A stretch of 21,865 nucleotides of DNA from Nemertoderma westbladi (lineage: Eukaryota; Xenacoelomorpha; Nemertodermatida; Nemertodermatidae), in assembly GCA_032718475.1 (NCBI GenBank), contig JAUCBJ010002032.1:1-21865 (forward strand), written 5' to 3'. Positions 10,627-19,957 of the stretch are shown one piece after another. Numbering within the stretch: the stretch's first letter is position 1; each line of letters opens with the position of its first letter. Under the pieces are notes generated by a model, which saw only the letters and a list, made by a program, of their open reading frames with translations, ran no database searches and was not told where the DNA came from. A program made the position numbers and the translations under genes.

Positions 10627-12161
10627 TAGGGCTCAACAGAAGCTTCGGCTTCGGTTCGGTTCGGGCCGAAGTTTGCGCAATTTCGGTTCGGTTTCTGCAA
10701 TTGATACTGCAGAAGCCCGGAGCAGACTTTGCTAAATATTCCAAGTATTACACATTGACTGATTGAGCTAAGACCAGAAGACAGTAAGACTAATCAATCT
10801 GTCCATCGTTGTACTAATTAATTTTGGAGTGTAAACGTTAAGCAGACACTGGTGCAGAGCAGACAGTGGTGCAGACAGTGATGCATACAGTGGTGCAGAC
10901 ACCTGGTGCAGACAGTGGTGCACGCACTGGTGCAGACAGTGGTGCAGACACCTGGTGCAGACAGTTGTGCAGACACTGGTGCAGACAGTGGTGCTGACAC
11001 TGGTGCAGACAGTGGTGCAGACAGTGGTGCAGGCAGTGGCAGTGGTGCAGACCCGGGTGCAAACAGTGGTGCAGACAGTGGTGCAGACAGTGGTGCAGAC
11101 AGTGGTGCAGACACTGGTGCAGGCAGTGGTGCAGGCACCTTTTGCAGACTGGTGCAGTCTGCACTTAATTATTTTCGTACACACCTCTTATAATTATTTG
11201 TAATCAGGGCACATTCACCCGCACGCACCTCGACTTGTACTACATACGTCCTCCCTATTTCATGTAGAACCTTTCAGTAGTTACTCGCATATTTGTAGAT
11301 AATAAAGTCTATGATAAAATATAATATAATAGTGCCTGGTGGTATTGTGTTTTGTGGTACTCTGGTATTTCAGTATTTTCACCAGGTGTCTGCACCACTG
11401 TCTGGACCAGTGTCTGCACCACTGTCTGCACCACTGTCTGCACCAGTGTCTGCACCAGTATCTGCACCAGTGTCTGCACAACTGTCTGCACCAGTGTCTG
11501 CACCACTGGCCGCACCAGGTGTCTGCACCACTATCTGCACCACTATCTGCTTAACGTTTACACCCTTAATTTTGGACTGAACTTCCATTTAAATGGCATT
11601 ATTTTTTAATTGTTTCCAGGTTACTTGGGTAGTTTCAAAATTAGCTTAATTATACAGTAGTTTAGGTTAGGCTAAATATTGCCATTTTACTTTGTCTGTT
11701 TGTAGTACCCTATTTTTTAATTAATCATAACTTTGATACATAATACCAAATATACCTACTACCTCATATAAATAGTATTACAAAGACTACCTGTACTTTT
11801 AGTGAGGTTTTCTAAATTTGATGTCACTACTGAACGGCTTACTACGGGTGAAAATGTGGTGCATACAGTAAGTGCATGCATACAGTAAGTATACAGTCAC
11901 AGTAGTTTAGGTTAGTAATGTACAGTAATGTAAATATTGCCATTTTAATTTGTAGTATTTATTTTTTTAATTAATCATAGGCCCTAGCTTTCTCACTAAG
12001 TCCTCAGACCATATAGGTACCAGTCTGCCACTGCCAGTCAACCAGTATAGTCTGATAGTGACGTAAATACGAATTTATGACCATAACTTGCTAACTTTCT
12101 GAACTTCGGTTCGGATTCGGTTCGGTTCGGCCCGAAGTTGGCCCTGCTTCGGTTCGGACTA
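10627..12161. mobile_element. 1,535-bp hAT-like non-autonomous element inserted in the SINE
   Basis: An exact 8-bp duplication GTTGTCAC flanks it (10619-10626 and 12162-12169), the size typical of the hAT superfamily. The ends are imperfect inverted repeats: TAGGGCTCAACAGAAGC at the left and TAGTCCGAACCGAAGC read inward from the right. Subterminal blocks at both ends are dense in TTCGG and the palindrome TTCGGGCCGAA, as expected for transposase-binding repeats. No transposase frame is present. The centre carries two opposed 12-bp minisatellites, and 11655-11730 is repeated loosely at 11900-11980. Insertion between the A and B boxes of the SINE proves the SINE is older. Confidence 0.75.
10829..11563. 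repeat. Inverted pair of 12-bp minisatellites forming a giant hairpin
   Basis: The left arm (about 10841-11160) repeats GCAGACAGTGGT with variants. The right arm (about 11381-11550) is the reverse complement, CTGCACCACTGT-type units. An 18-bp perfect inverted repeat seals the outside: GTGTAAACGTTAAGCAGA at 10829-10846 and its complement at 11546-11563. The spacer is about 215 bp. Because 12 is a multiple of 3, long open frames run through it in several frames on both strands; these are low-complexity artefacts and not proteins. Confidence 0.9.
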
Positions 12162-12219
12162 GTTGTCACCACTAGACCACGACAGCACGAGGCTGCTTGA
12201 AAATGACAATCTGAAAATT

Positions 12220-12339
12220 AGTTGCGGTAAATTGCAGTTAGTTGCGGTAAATTGGGGTAAGTTGCGGTAAATTGCGGTTAGTTGCGGTAAATTGGGGTAA
12301 GTTGCGGTAAATTGCGGTTAGTTGCGGTAAATTGCGGTT
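12220..12339. repeat. 20-bp tandem repeat, six copies, with a 40-bp higher order
   Basis: The unit is AGTTGCGGTAAATTGCGGTT. Units 2 and 4 end GGGGTA and the others end GCGGTT or GCAGTT, so copies 2-5 alternate as a 40-bp dimer. It lies just upstream of the SINE head on the SINE strand. Confidence 0.9.
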
Positions 12340-12617
12340 TTTAGTAGGACCCAGGCTGCTAGGCAGCTAGGTATAGGCTACTTACTGACTTATACAGACT
12401 GACGGAGGTGCTGAAGGTAGGCCTACTGAGGTAGGGTCACAGAAAACAGGAAAAACATCAGGACAGAGGGAGAGAGGACATGATCAGATGGTAGGCCCTA
12501 CTCAGCAACTCAGGCTGTCCAGAGGCTGTCCAGGTACGGGTAACTGCTACCGGTTGCCGGTCAGCCGGTAGTCTGGTATTGTCAGATTGTACCGGACACT
12601 AGGACACCAGGCCCAGG
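12340..12617. other. Unassigned spacer
   Basis: No open frame or known repeat is recognised. Short local echoes are present: CAGGCTGCTAGGCAGCTAGG, CAGGCTGTCC followed by AGAGGCTGTCC, and ACCGGTTGCCGGTCAGCCGG. Confidence 0.4.
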
Positions 12618-12678
12618 CTGCCAGGCCCTATTGAAAAGTTTTATTTTCTGCGCCGAACGCGGCGCCGGGTGCCTAAAA

Positions 12679-12860
12679 TCCTGCGCCGGCTCTGAGCAAA
12701 ACCACGCCGGGTGCAAAAAATCCTGCGCCGGCTCTGAGCAAAACCACGCCGAGTGCAAAAAATCCTGCACCGGCTCTGTGCAAACCCACGCCCATGCCAG
12801 GTGCAAAAGTCCTGCGCCGGCTCTGTGCAATGCAAAATGCTGCGCCGGGTGCAGGGGTGA
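12679..12860. repeat. GC-rich 42-48 bp subterminal repeat, four copies
   Basis: Units begin TCCTGCGCCGGCTCTG at about 12679, 12721, 12763 and 12810, and contain ACGCCGGGTGC and A-rich spacers. It is part of the left subterminal region of the composite element. Frames through it on both strands are by-products of the repeat. Confidence 0.8.
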
Positions 12861-12899
12861 AAAATCTTCCACGGCTCTTCAAAGCTGCACCGGGCTGAC

Positions 12900-13845
12900 T
12901 GGTATAAAACATAAAATCTGCCTGTTATACTGTACAGTACCTATCTGCCTATAGTTTATTCGGTTATCTATAATACTGCAGCTGCACTAATCCGAGTTGT
13001 TACTTAAACGAACGAAAGTTGTGGGTGGGTGAAATGAAAATAAGGATACAGAGACGGAAAACCTTAAAGACAAATGCAACAATTACAGTAGGTACGTTGT
13101 TTTATTCCAAAAGTGTAACATTCAGACATTACGAAACAACTACTTAAGAAACACTGCATGTAAATTTTTGTTGTCAAGTAAAGTGTACATTTTTTGAAAT
13201 TACTCAAATGTTACAATATGAATTATAGAAAGAATATTAAAGACTACTTCAGTAGGCCTAGTCCTTGTATTTATGTACTACGTTCTACTTTACTACATAC
13301 TACGTACGTACTGTCAACTGTGGTCCAGTATACGTCTATGCTACATACAGACATATACAGATATACGGTATGTCTGAATGAATAATGACTAGCTGTATGT
13401 TATGTTATGTTATTAATATCGCCAGAATAACAATAAAATATTAATTTTTGCACATGTACGTACGTACACGTATAGTAGATTAAAATAAAATGAACACATA
13501 TCTGCAAAGTACGCTAATAAGCGTATGTATATGTACTATTGTAATAAAAATACGGATAATGGTATTCAGGTAAAATTAGTAAAATAATTACAATTATAGT
13601 TTATTTACAGTACTCACAGTTGGTGCATATTAATTATTAAAACAAAAATGAAATTACAGTAAAATTAAATTAAAAAACGGCAAAGCATACTTACAGTAGG
13701 TTCAAGGGCTTCAATAACATACAGTACTAAAGGCAAACATATTAATAAGGGACAATTTTACAATACTCTATAGGATACAACACAACAATACGTAGTTATA
13801 CGTAACATAAATTTGGTACCGTAGGTAGTACCGTATGTCGCATAA
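12900..13845. other. AT-rich interior without genes
   Basis: No gene is seen. It holds short alternating tracts such as TACGTACGTAC (13300 and 13455 regions) and runs of A and T. It may be the original filling of the composite element or unrecognised old repeats. Confidence 0.4.
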
Positions 13846-15858
13846 GTAAAATATTACTGTTATTCCTGTAATATTCCTGTATACCCTCGAAACAGGAAAA
13901 GGGCCCCCTGGACTGACAACAAAATTCAGAAGTGCCGAAATGACCTTCATAAGGCGCAGAAAGAGTCCCGACTCAAACAGACTACAGCGGCCAAGAATGC
14001 AGTTAAAGCTGCATCTAGGTCCCTGAACAGGCAGTACTCTGTTAATCTACAGGAGCTAATAAACCAACAGGTTGATGCCATCAATGATGCTGACGACAGC
14101 AGGCAATCATCCCAGGCATGGAAATCGATCAATCTGCTTACTGGGCGGAAAAGCCAACCAACCACCAAGGTTAAGGCTGAATCACCAGCCGATCGCCTCA
14201 ATGGTTGGAAAGCCCACTTTGAAAAGCTCCTCAATAATGACAGGGTATTGCCTGATAACTTTATAGAAGTAAAAGTGTCTGAGTCTGTACTCCCAGATAT
14301 TCCCATTGGCGATATCTCCTTTGCAGAAGTGAAGGCTGCTGCAAAGAGCATTAAGACCAATCGTGCCAGTGGAGTAGATGGTGTTCCCCCTGAGGTCTTT
14401 AAAATACCTGAGTGTTTAAAGCTCATCTATCCCATCATAGTAGACATGTACCGTACAACAAGAGTCCCACAAGAAATGAAAACAAATAAGTTGGTGCCAG
14501 TTCCCAAGAAGGGCAACCTAACACTCTATGGTTCTTTTCGGGGAATCTCATTGATCTCGATTGCTGCAAAACTATACAATAGAATTCTATTAAATCGCAT
14601 CAGGGATCCCATTGAGAGACTGCTACGTGGAAATCAGAATGGGTTCCGTAAAGGTCGTGGGACCATGGAGCCCATTTTGGCACTTAGAAGGATAATTGAA
14701 GAGTTATCAAAAAAGAAAGACAGGCATCTAGCTGTTATCTTTGTTGACTTCTTCAAGGCCTTTGATTCAGTCTCTCGCTCACGTATGTTCAGCATACTTT
14801 CATTATATGGGATTCCTGATGAAATTATTGCAGCAATCAGATCAGTATACGATGGTTCGACAACATTTGTGTCTACTGTTGACGGTGACACAGAACCATT
14901 TGAAGTGTTATGGGGCGTCCTCCAAGGAGACACACTTGCACCATTCTTGTTCATTATTGTGGTTGACTATGTTCTACGCATGTCCTTAGATCATCATAAT
15001 GATGATGGGGTGATGGTAACTCCACCTACTGGCTCCAAAAGTCGAGGAAATCCTGCCAAGTACCTAACTGATCTAGACTTTGCTGATGACTTAGGAGTAC
15101 TCTCAGAATCATTAGAGGGAGCCCAGCGGCTCCTCAGCTCATTAGAACATGCTGCTTCTAGTGTTGGTCTTTTTATTAACTCCAGAAAGACCAAAATTCT
15201 GACAGTTAACTTTGAAATTTCTCAGCAAGTCTCTGATCGGATGAGCATAAGCTCAAAGGATGGTATGCTTGAGCATGTGGACGACTTCTGTTACCTGGGA
15301 TCATGGATCCGGAAGTCAGGTGAGGACCTTCGAATACGTAAGGGAAAGGCATGGGCAGCCTTGAATAGGCTTTCCAGGATTTGGAAGTCACCTAGAATTA
15401 ATCGGAAACTTAAGGTCCGATTATTTAGAGCAGCAGTAGTTCCAGTACTCCTCTACGGGAGTCCATGCTGGGCTCTAACTGCTGAGGACACCAAATCTCT
15501 GGATGGCACATTCACAAGAATGCTACGCCGGGTACATTGTGTCAAGTACAATGCACACATCTCCAACCAGACACTATATAACATTGGAGGTGTCTCATTG
15601 GTTCCCCCAAGCTTGACACTTGAACAAAATCGCCTCCGCTTTGCAGGACATTGCTTTCGCCGTGAGGACCAGCCAGTGCATAATCTTGTACTTTGGCAGC
15701 CTCATGGAGTGAATAAGCATGGTGGACAGCCCATGACTTTCTTGAGACGCATCTTAAAGGACACTGGCCTTAAAGATGCGGATGATCTAGCAAATGTCAT
15801 GGGTGATAGGGAGTTGTGGCGGCGCAATTTTGTTGACAAGCCGGCACAGCATTCTTAA
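13846..15858 (+). mobile_element. RTE-like non-LTR retrotransposon with long intact reverse transcriptase frame
   Basis: The frame is open for 670 codons from just after a TAA (13843-13845) to the stop at 15858; clear similarity begins near 13888 (NRKRAPW). A lysine- and glutamine-rich linker precedes the RT. RT landmarks are KTNRASGVDGVPPEVFK, GISLISIAAKLYNRIL, NQNGFRKGRG, IFVDFFKAFDSV (catalytic Asp codon 14746-14748), GVLQGDTLAPFLFIIVVDY and DFADDLGVL (FADD codons 15079-15090, intact). The C-terminal domain shows YLGSWIRKSG, LLYGSPCWALT and RLRFAGHCFRRED. The pattern resembles RTE-type ORF2, which normally starts with an AP endonuclease; that domain is absent here, so this is a 5'-truncated insertion. 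The absence of stops and frameshifts points to a recent arrival. There is no early ATG; the first in-frame ATG is at 14446, inside the RT, so no useful host translation is expected. Confidence 0.8.
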
Positions 15859-15930
15859 AAATGCAGCTGCAATGCAGCATGCCGATCCTAGTAGACTGCT
15901 GAAGTAAAACGAGCAAAGTAAAGTAACTAC
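15859..15930 (+). other. Probable 3' end of the RTE-like element
   Basis: After the stop comes a short GC-balanced segment (ATGCAGCTGCAATGCAGCAT) and then GAGCAAAGTAAAGTAACT, which looks like the short-repeat tail used by RTE elements in place of poly(A). Beyond about 15930 the sequence turns to A/T homopolymer-rich DNA. No flanking target duplication could be confirmed. Confidence 0.45.
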
Positions 15931-16139
15931 AAAAGATAGGAAAACAATTAAACATAAAAAAAAACTATTTTAAAATTTAACACAAAAAAATGTTTTTTTG
16001 GGATTGAAAAATGAAAACAATAGGTACTGTAGCTAGATTTTAATAAAGATATCGTTGTATCCGAAAGATATCGCTTTCGCTACTGCCACTTGGCGCACAG
16101 GAGTATCACTACTATATATGCATTTTAAGGGACATTTCG

Positions 16140-16890
16140 CAGTCTAGTCTATTTTTGAATATGCTCAATCATGGAGTACCAAGGGTATTACTTGCATTAA
16201 CAACACTTTCGGTCGCCGGTAATGGTAAAGGATTCCAAATGTTTACAACGCTGTCTGCAAAGTTGTTGCGTGTTAGCATTGGTGGAGTTAGGAACGAAAC
16301 TGGAAGAAATTACTTCGCTCAATTTTGTCAATCCCGTTGATAAACTTGTATGTTGTTATAAGGTCGGCTAGCAGCTAGTACACGGCGATATATTAATGTC
16401 GGTAGTTTGAGTGCACGTAGTCGGTTTTCACATGACAACTCAGCCAGCGATAGTACAACTGTACAAGGCGTGTGACCACACGGTGTTGTACTTGTTCAAG
16501 ACGTTCAATATTTATCATGTCGGAGGAATGGCGAACAAACAACTGTGTCGTATTCAAGGAGAGGCCGAACAAGGGATTTGTATAACAGGGTCATAGGGTA
16601 AACTTCGGAGCTTCCAAATATGTAAAAGTTCTTCGTATTAAATGTACGACTCGCATGGCGCGGGCTGGAGTCTTTGTGCAGTGAGCTGTGATGCTGTGAA
16701 GGACAAGTCTGGTGTAAATGTAATTCCAAAATCACGTTCCTCGGTTGCCGATAAAAGTGTCCATCCATTCATTGTGTAAAAAGTTGCTTGGGGATTTCTA
16801 GAACCTAGATGCATGCATGACCTTGCACTTGAAGTCATTGAACTGCAATTTCCAATGGTTACACATGTGAGTCGGTAATAAATTGTTTCA
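16140..16890 (-). pseudogene. CR1-like retrotransposon fragment, frameshifted
   Basis: On the minus strand, in switching frames, it reads HWKLQFNDFKCKVMH, LGSRNPQATFYTMNG, EERDFGITFTPDLSFTA, LYKSLVRPLLEYDTVV, NIERLEQVQHRVVTRLV, TYKFINGIDKIERSNFF, FADSVVNIWNPLPLPATESVVNAS and FKNRLD. This is the region after the RT active site to the C-terminus of a CR1-type ORF2. The active site and everything upstream are missing; similarity stops near 16890, next to the foldback MITE. Several frameshifts and stops make it non-functional. Confidence 0.75.
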
Positions 16891-16899
16891 TTATCAATA

Positions 16900-17381
16900 G
16901 TGCCATATAGTATAAGTCGTTTTGTTTTATTCACTGTTCAACTTCATTCTGTCTGCCTGTTTTATTATATGTGCAGTTTTATTTATACGCTTCTATGACA
17001 GCGGTGTCTCCATCCAAATAATATAATATAATATAAATATAGCTTATACAATACAGCAATATTACTGTATTATGTAAATAAATTAACTGACTGACCAATA
17101 GCAATAATGACTGATCAGCTGATAGCTGGAACTGTGATAGCCTACCTGCCTACTGCATAACAGCATAAGGTTAAATACGTAAATAAATGACCAGTTTGCA
17201 GTCAGCCAGTGCTGCAGTGTGAGTTTCTTTTCTGCCTCCTGCATTATTATTATTATTATTATTATATTATTTGGGTGGAGACACCGCTGTCATAGAAGCG
17301 TACAAATAAAACTGCACATAATAAAATAAAACAGGAGAAAGTTGAACAGAGAATAAAACAAAACGACTTATACTATGGCAC
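16900..17381. mobile_element. 482-bp foldback MITE with ~125-bp inverted repeats
   Basis: 16900 to about 17028 is matched by the reverse complement of about 17258-17381, with a handful of substitutions and short indels. Shared blocks include AGTATAAGTCGTTTTG, GTGCAGTTTTATTT and GACAGCGGTGTCTCCA. The loop (about 230 bp) has no open frame and contains an (ATT)n tract near 17245. Outer ends are GTGCCAT and ATGGCAC. I could not identify a convincing target duplication, so the limits are good to a few bases only. Confidence 0.8.
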
Positions 17382-17689
17382 CATATTAAAATAAGATTAA
17401 AAACGAAATTAAAATACGCTAAAATATTATTACATGTTAAAATAAAAGTGTAGGTCGCTAAAAAGAGTTGAACTCAGATAGAACTAATGATATGAAAAAT
17501 AGAAAATAATTAGAAATTGGCATAGTTACAAATTGCGGTCAAATTTAATCCAATTATTAAAATCGCACACATAAATATATTTACATTGTAAACATTGTTT
17601 ACCAGTTGTTTTATTATTGTGTTGCTGTGCTGTTGGTCTGATGAAGGCATGTCTGCTGTCTCAGTCTCACTGTCTGCCTGGTGCCAGGT

Positions 17690-17960
17690 TCGGCTGATTA
17701 CTGCGCCAGGCAAATATGTACGCCGGGTGTGCTGGGCTGATTCCTGCTCCGGCGCCAGGTCAATTTCTGCAGCGTCGACGCCGGGAATATTTCGACGCAT
17801 GCTGCGCCGAGCGCAGCATCTCTACCATTGCCAGTGCTCCGCCGGCTACGCCGGCGTAGCACATCTCTGCGCCGACCCTTCCGGCTCACTGCCCGGCGTA
17901 GCACATTTCTGCGCCAGCTCCCGGCGCAAGTTCTAGTGCTGCGCCGAACGTGCTCGGCGT
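17690..17960. repeat. Right GC-rich subterminal region of the composite element
   Basis: Words GCGCCGG, TGCGCC, ACGCCGG and CCGGCGTAGCACAT recur in both orientations, twice as the near-repeat GGCGTAGCACATTTCTGCGCC (17840-17870 and 17895-17920). It mirrors the block at the left end in composition and motifs. Open frames crossing it on both strands have no recognisable protein and are probably incidental. Confidence 0.65.
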
Positions 17961-17991
17961 ACATGTAAAACATTTCAATAGGGCTGCCAGG

Positions 17992-19024
17992 TAGATTCAA
18001 CATATTATTAAGACTGTAAGATACCGGTAAGCTTTTAAAAAATGGAAAAGCTCAAACGTGTAAAAAATGAATGAAAAAGAAAAATTGCTCTTAAAACACA
18101 CCATAATACAAATTACAAAGACTGAAAGAGGAGTGTACCAAACAGCCGAACAGAACAGCAGAATATATTATCTAGGCCCTACTGATCTAATATCTAGTGT
18201 ATCTACTAATGTAATATATACCAGTATACTGTGATATACTGCTCTGCTCTGCTAGCCTATACCGGTATTTGTTTTTACCAGTAGTTTAAATTCCACCTCT
18301 TGTAAATCCAAATTTGAATATCGCGGCTTAAATAATCTGGGAATATTTATATAGCTAACAAAATGCGTCATTACAGATCAGCCAATTAGATTCACCAACC
18401 ATTCAATTCACTGGGCGTCATTCCAACCCAGTGAAGTTTCTGGGAATGACAAGAATTAATGGCTAGCTAGCTATCTGAGAATTAGAAGATTCTGGGAATG
18501 AAACAGTAATGATCTATTTTAAACCGCCAATCACCATCATGGAAATCGTTATAACATAACCTAATCTAATTCTAGGCTGCACTGCTGGGATAGGAGATTT
18601 GAATAGTTAGCATAGAGAGAAGGAAGAATGTTTGTTTACATAAATGGAAATCCTGGCATACTTGGTTTACTACAATTACATTTAATATCGCTATTGTCTA
18701 TTCGCTATTTCCTTCCAGGGCATAATAAATTTATGACATACCATAGCATTGTTTTACTATCTTGTAAATGTAGACGTGTATTTTATTGGACTAAATCGCC
18801 GTATTTAATGTTCTTATGACGTAGATCGCAATTCCATAGTATAGGTTATAGATGCCAAATGGTTTGACGTCAAATACCCACCGCAGACCATTGATAATAC
18901 CATACATGGATATGGTATGAATTTAGATAATAATTAGTATTGCTGATTAAACGTTACAGAACGAAATCAACATACTGTAAATACCTGGAATAAGTCGGAG
19001 AGTACAATTAGTACAACTTCCATT
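17992..19024. other. Gene-poor spacer
   Basis: No gene is supported. A compact inverted set lies at 18407-18450: TTCACTGGG pairs with CCCAGTGAA, and GTCATTCC with GGAATGAC. The phrase TTCTGGGAATGA recurs near 18490. The palindrome TTTGACGTCAAA (CRE core) is at about 18862, and ATACCATACATGGATATGGT forms a small hairpin near 18898. A 63-codon open frame at 18628-18819 resembles nothing I know. Confidence 0.4.
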
Positions 19025-19041
19025 CGTTAGCATACTGGTTA

Positions 19042-19376
19042 GGGGCCGTCCAAGTATGACGTCTGCACTTTTCCCCAAAATGTTGACCCCCTCCCTCCCC
19101 TAAATCAGATGTCATCAGATAGGCGTTGACCCCCCCCCCCCCCCCCCCCTCCCCTGAATCAGATTAAAAAAATTGTCGCGTCCTAATCACTGAAACATGG
19201 TCACTGGTAACTGAAACAGAAGGTCGTGCTACGGGCCTTCGGGGCTTCGAACAATTAAAATAGGCAAGCTATTTACTCTTCTGCTATATCTCTTCTAGCA
19301 CCTATAAATGAAACATGCTGACGTCAGATTTTGGCTGACCCCCTCCACTCGTCAGCACGTCATCAGATTTTCCCAA

Positions 19377-19408
<32 letters not shown>

Positions 19409-19435
19409 GTGCTGACGTCATACTTGGACGTCCCC
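19042..19435. mobile_element. 394-bp MITE, PIF/Harbinger-like (TTA duplication), with poly-C tracts
   Basis: The left end GGGGCCGTCCAAGTATGACG and the right end (read inward GGGGACGTCCAAGTATGACG) form an inverted repeat of about 30 bp, continuing to GCACTTT. TTA flanks both ends (19039-19041 and 19436-19438), the size and sequence expected for PIF/Harbinger. TGACGTC words recur in the interior, and two cytosine runs of 20 (19130-19149) and 28 (19377-19404) lie near the ends. There is no coding potential. Family assignment rests on the target duplication and the G-rich ends only. Confidence 0.75.
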
Positions 19436-19580
19436 TTAGTGTATCTGGTTAGTGTATCTGTTCGTGTATCTGGATAGCGTATCTAGTTAGTGTATCTGGT
19501 TAGTGTATCTGGTAGCATATCTGGTTAGCGTATCTGGTTAGCGTATCTGGTTAGTGTATCTGGTTAGTGTATCTGGTTAG

Positions 19581-19957
19581 TCGGACAACGGACGAACGTA
19601 ACAACAACTTCATCACAGAATCTTTTCTGGACGGCCCCGGATTCCAGAATTCCCATTGGAAGATGGCAGGTCAGCGTAACAGGCACGTTATTACTCGTGC
19701 GACCGCCCATGGGTTCCACCACCTAATCTGCGTCAACCAAACGCCTTTCCACTCGCTATCCACCGAATGTATGTCAGTATTGTAACCTCCCATGTACACG
19801 ACGATATCATGCATTGAACTGCAGCGACTGCCCTCCCACTTTCCCGTCTCGCATCTCAATAACTAATAATTGTATTCAATTTATTTTCTATTTATTTATG
19901 TACATAAATTTTACTGGTTTCCATTTACCCCGCCTGGGGGTGTATCGATTAATATAT
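19581..19957. other. 377-bp unidentified insertion within the minisatellite
   Basis: It interrupts the 13-bp array cleanly and is GC-richer in its first half (TCGGACAACGGACGAACG) and AT-rich in its second, ending with a hairpin ACCCCGCCTGGGGGT (19927-19941) followed by ATCGATTAATATAT. No inverted termini, no clear target duplication, no CTRR Helitron end and no recognised protein were found. A 3'-terminal retrotransposon piece or a SINE is possible. Confidence 0.5.

Larger units (their letters stand above)
10555..12215 (-). repeat. tRNA-derived SINE, split by an inserted DNA transposon
   Basis: On the minus strand a tRNA-like head shows an A box TGGTCTAGTGG (within 12165-12180) and, after removing the insertion 10627-12161, a B box GGTTCGATCCC (complement of 10583-10593) at the correct spacing of roughly 35-40 bases. 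These are the internal RNA polymerase III promoter elements. The T-arm halves do not pair well, so it is a SINE or tRNA pseudogene rather than a working tRNA. A tail of unrelated sequence follows the B box towards 10555. The outer limits are approximate. Confidence 0.6.
12626..17983. mobile_element. 5,358-bp composite hAT-like element with exact 8-bp target duplication
   Basis: CTGCCAGG occurs immediately outside both ends (12618-12625 and 17984-17991). The ends are inverted repeats, CCCTATTGAAAWGTTTTA (18 positions, one mismatch, W = A left, T right). Inside each end lies a GC-rich subterminal block full of GCGCCGG and ACGCCGGG words in both orientations (about 12650-12880 and 17690-17960), against an AT-rich background. 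This is the architecture of hAT-type elements, whose transposase binds subterminal repeats. I find no transposase frame. The interior instead holds an RTE-like retrotransposon, a CR1-like fragment and a foldback MITE, which are best read as later insertions. Confidence 0.65.

Noticed and set aside
10768-11609. Long open frames on both strands, rich in Cys-Thr, Ser-Ala-Pro or Gly-Ala-Asp repeats
   Set aside because: They are translations of a 12-bp satellite whose period is a multiple of three, so several frames stay open. There is no non-repeat domain.
10583-12180. Functional tRNA gene with intron
   Set aside because: The 1.5-kb interruption has transposon ends and a target duplication, and the T-stem does not pair.
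12582-12954. Open frames on both strands through the GC-rich block
   Set aside because: Products of the 42-48 bp subterminal repeat; the same holds for 17595-18003.
19581-19957. Helitron
   Set aside because: It starts with TC and has a 3' hairpin, but there is no CTRR end and no A/T insertion site.
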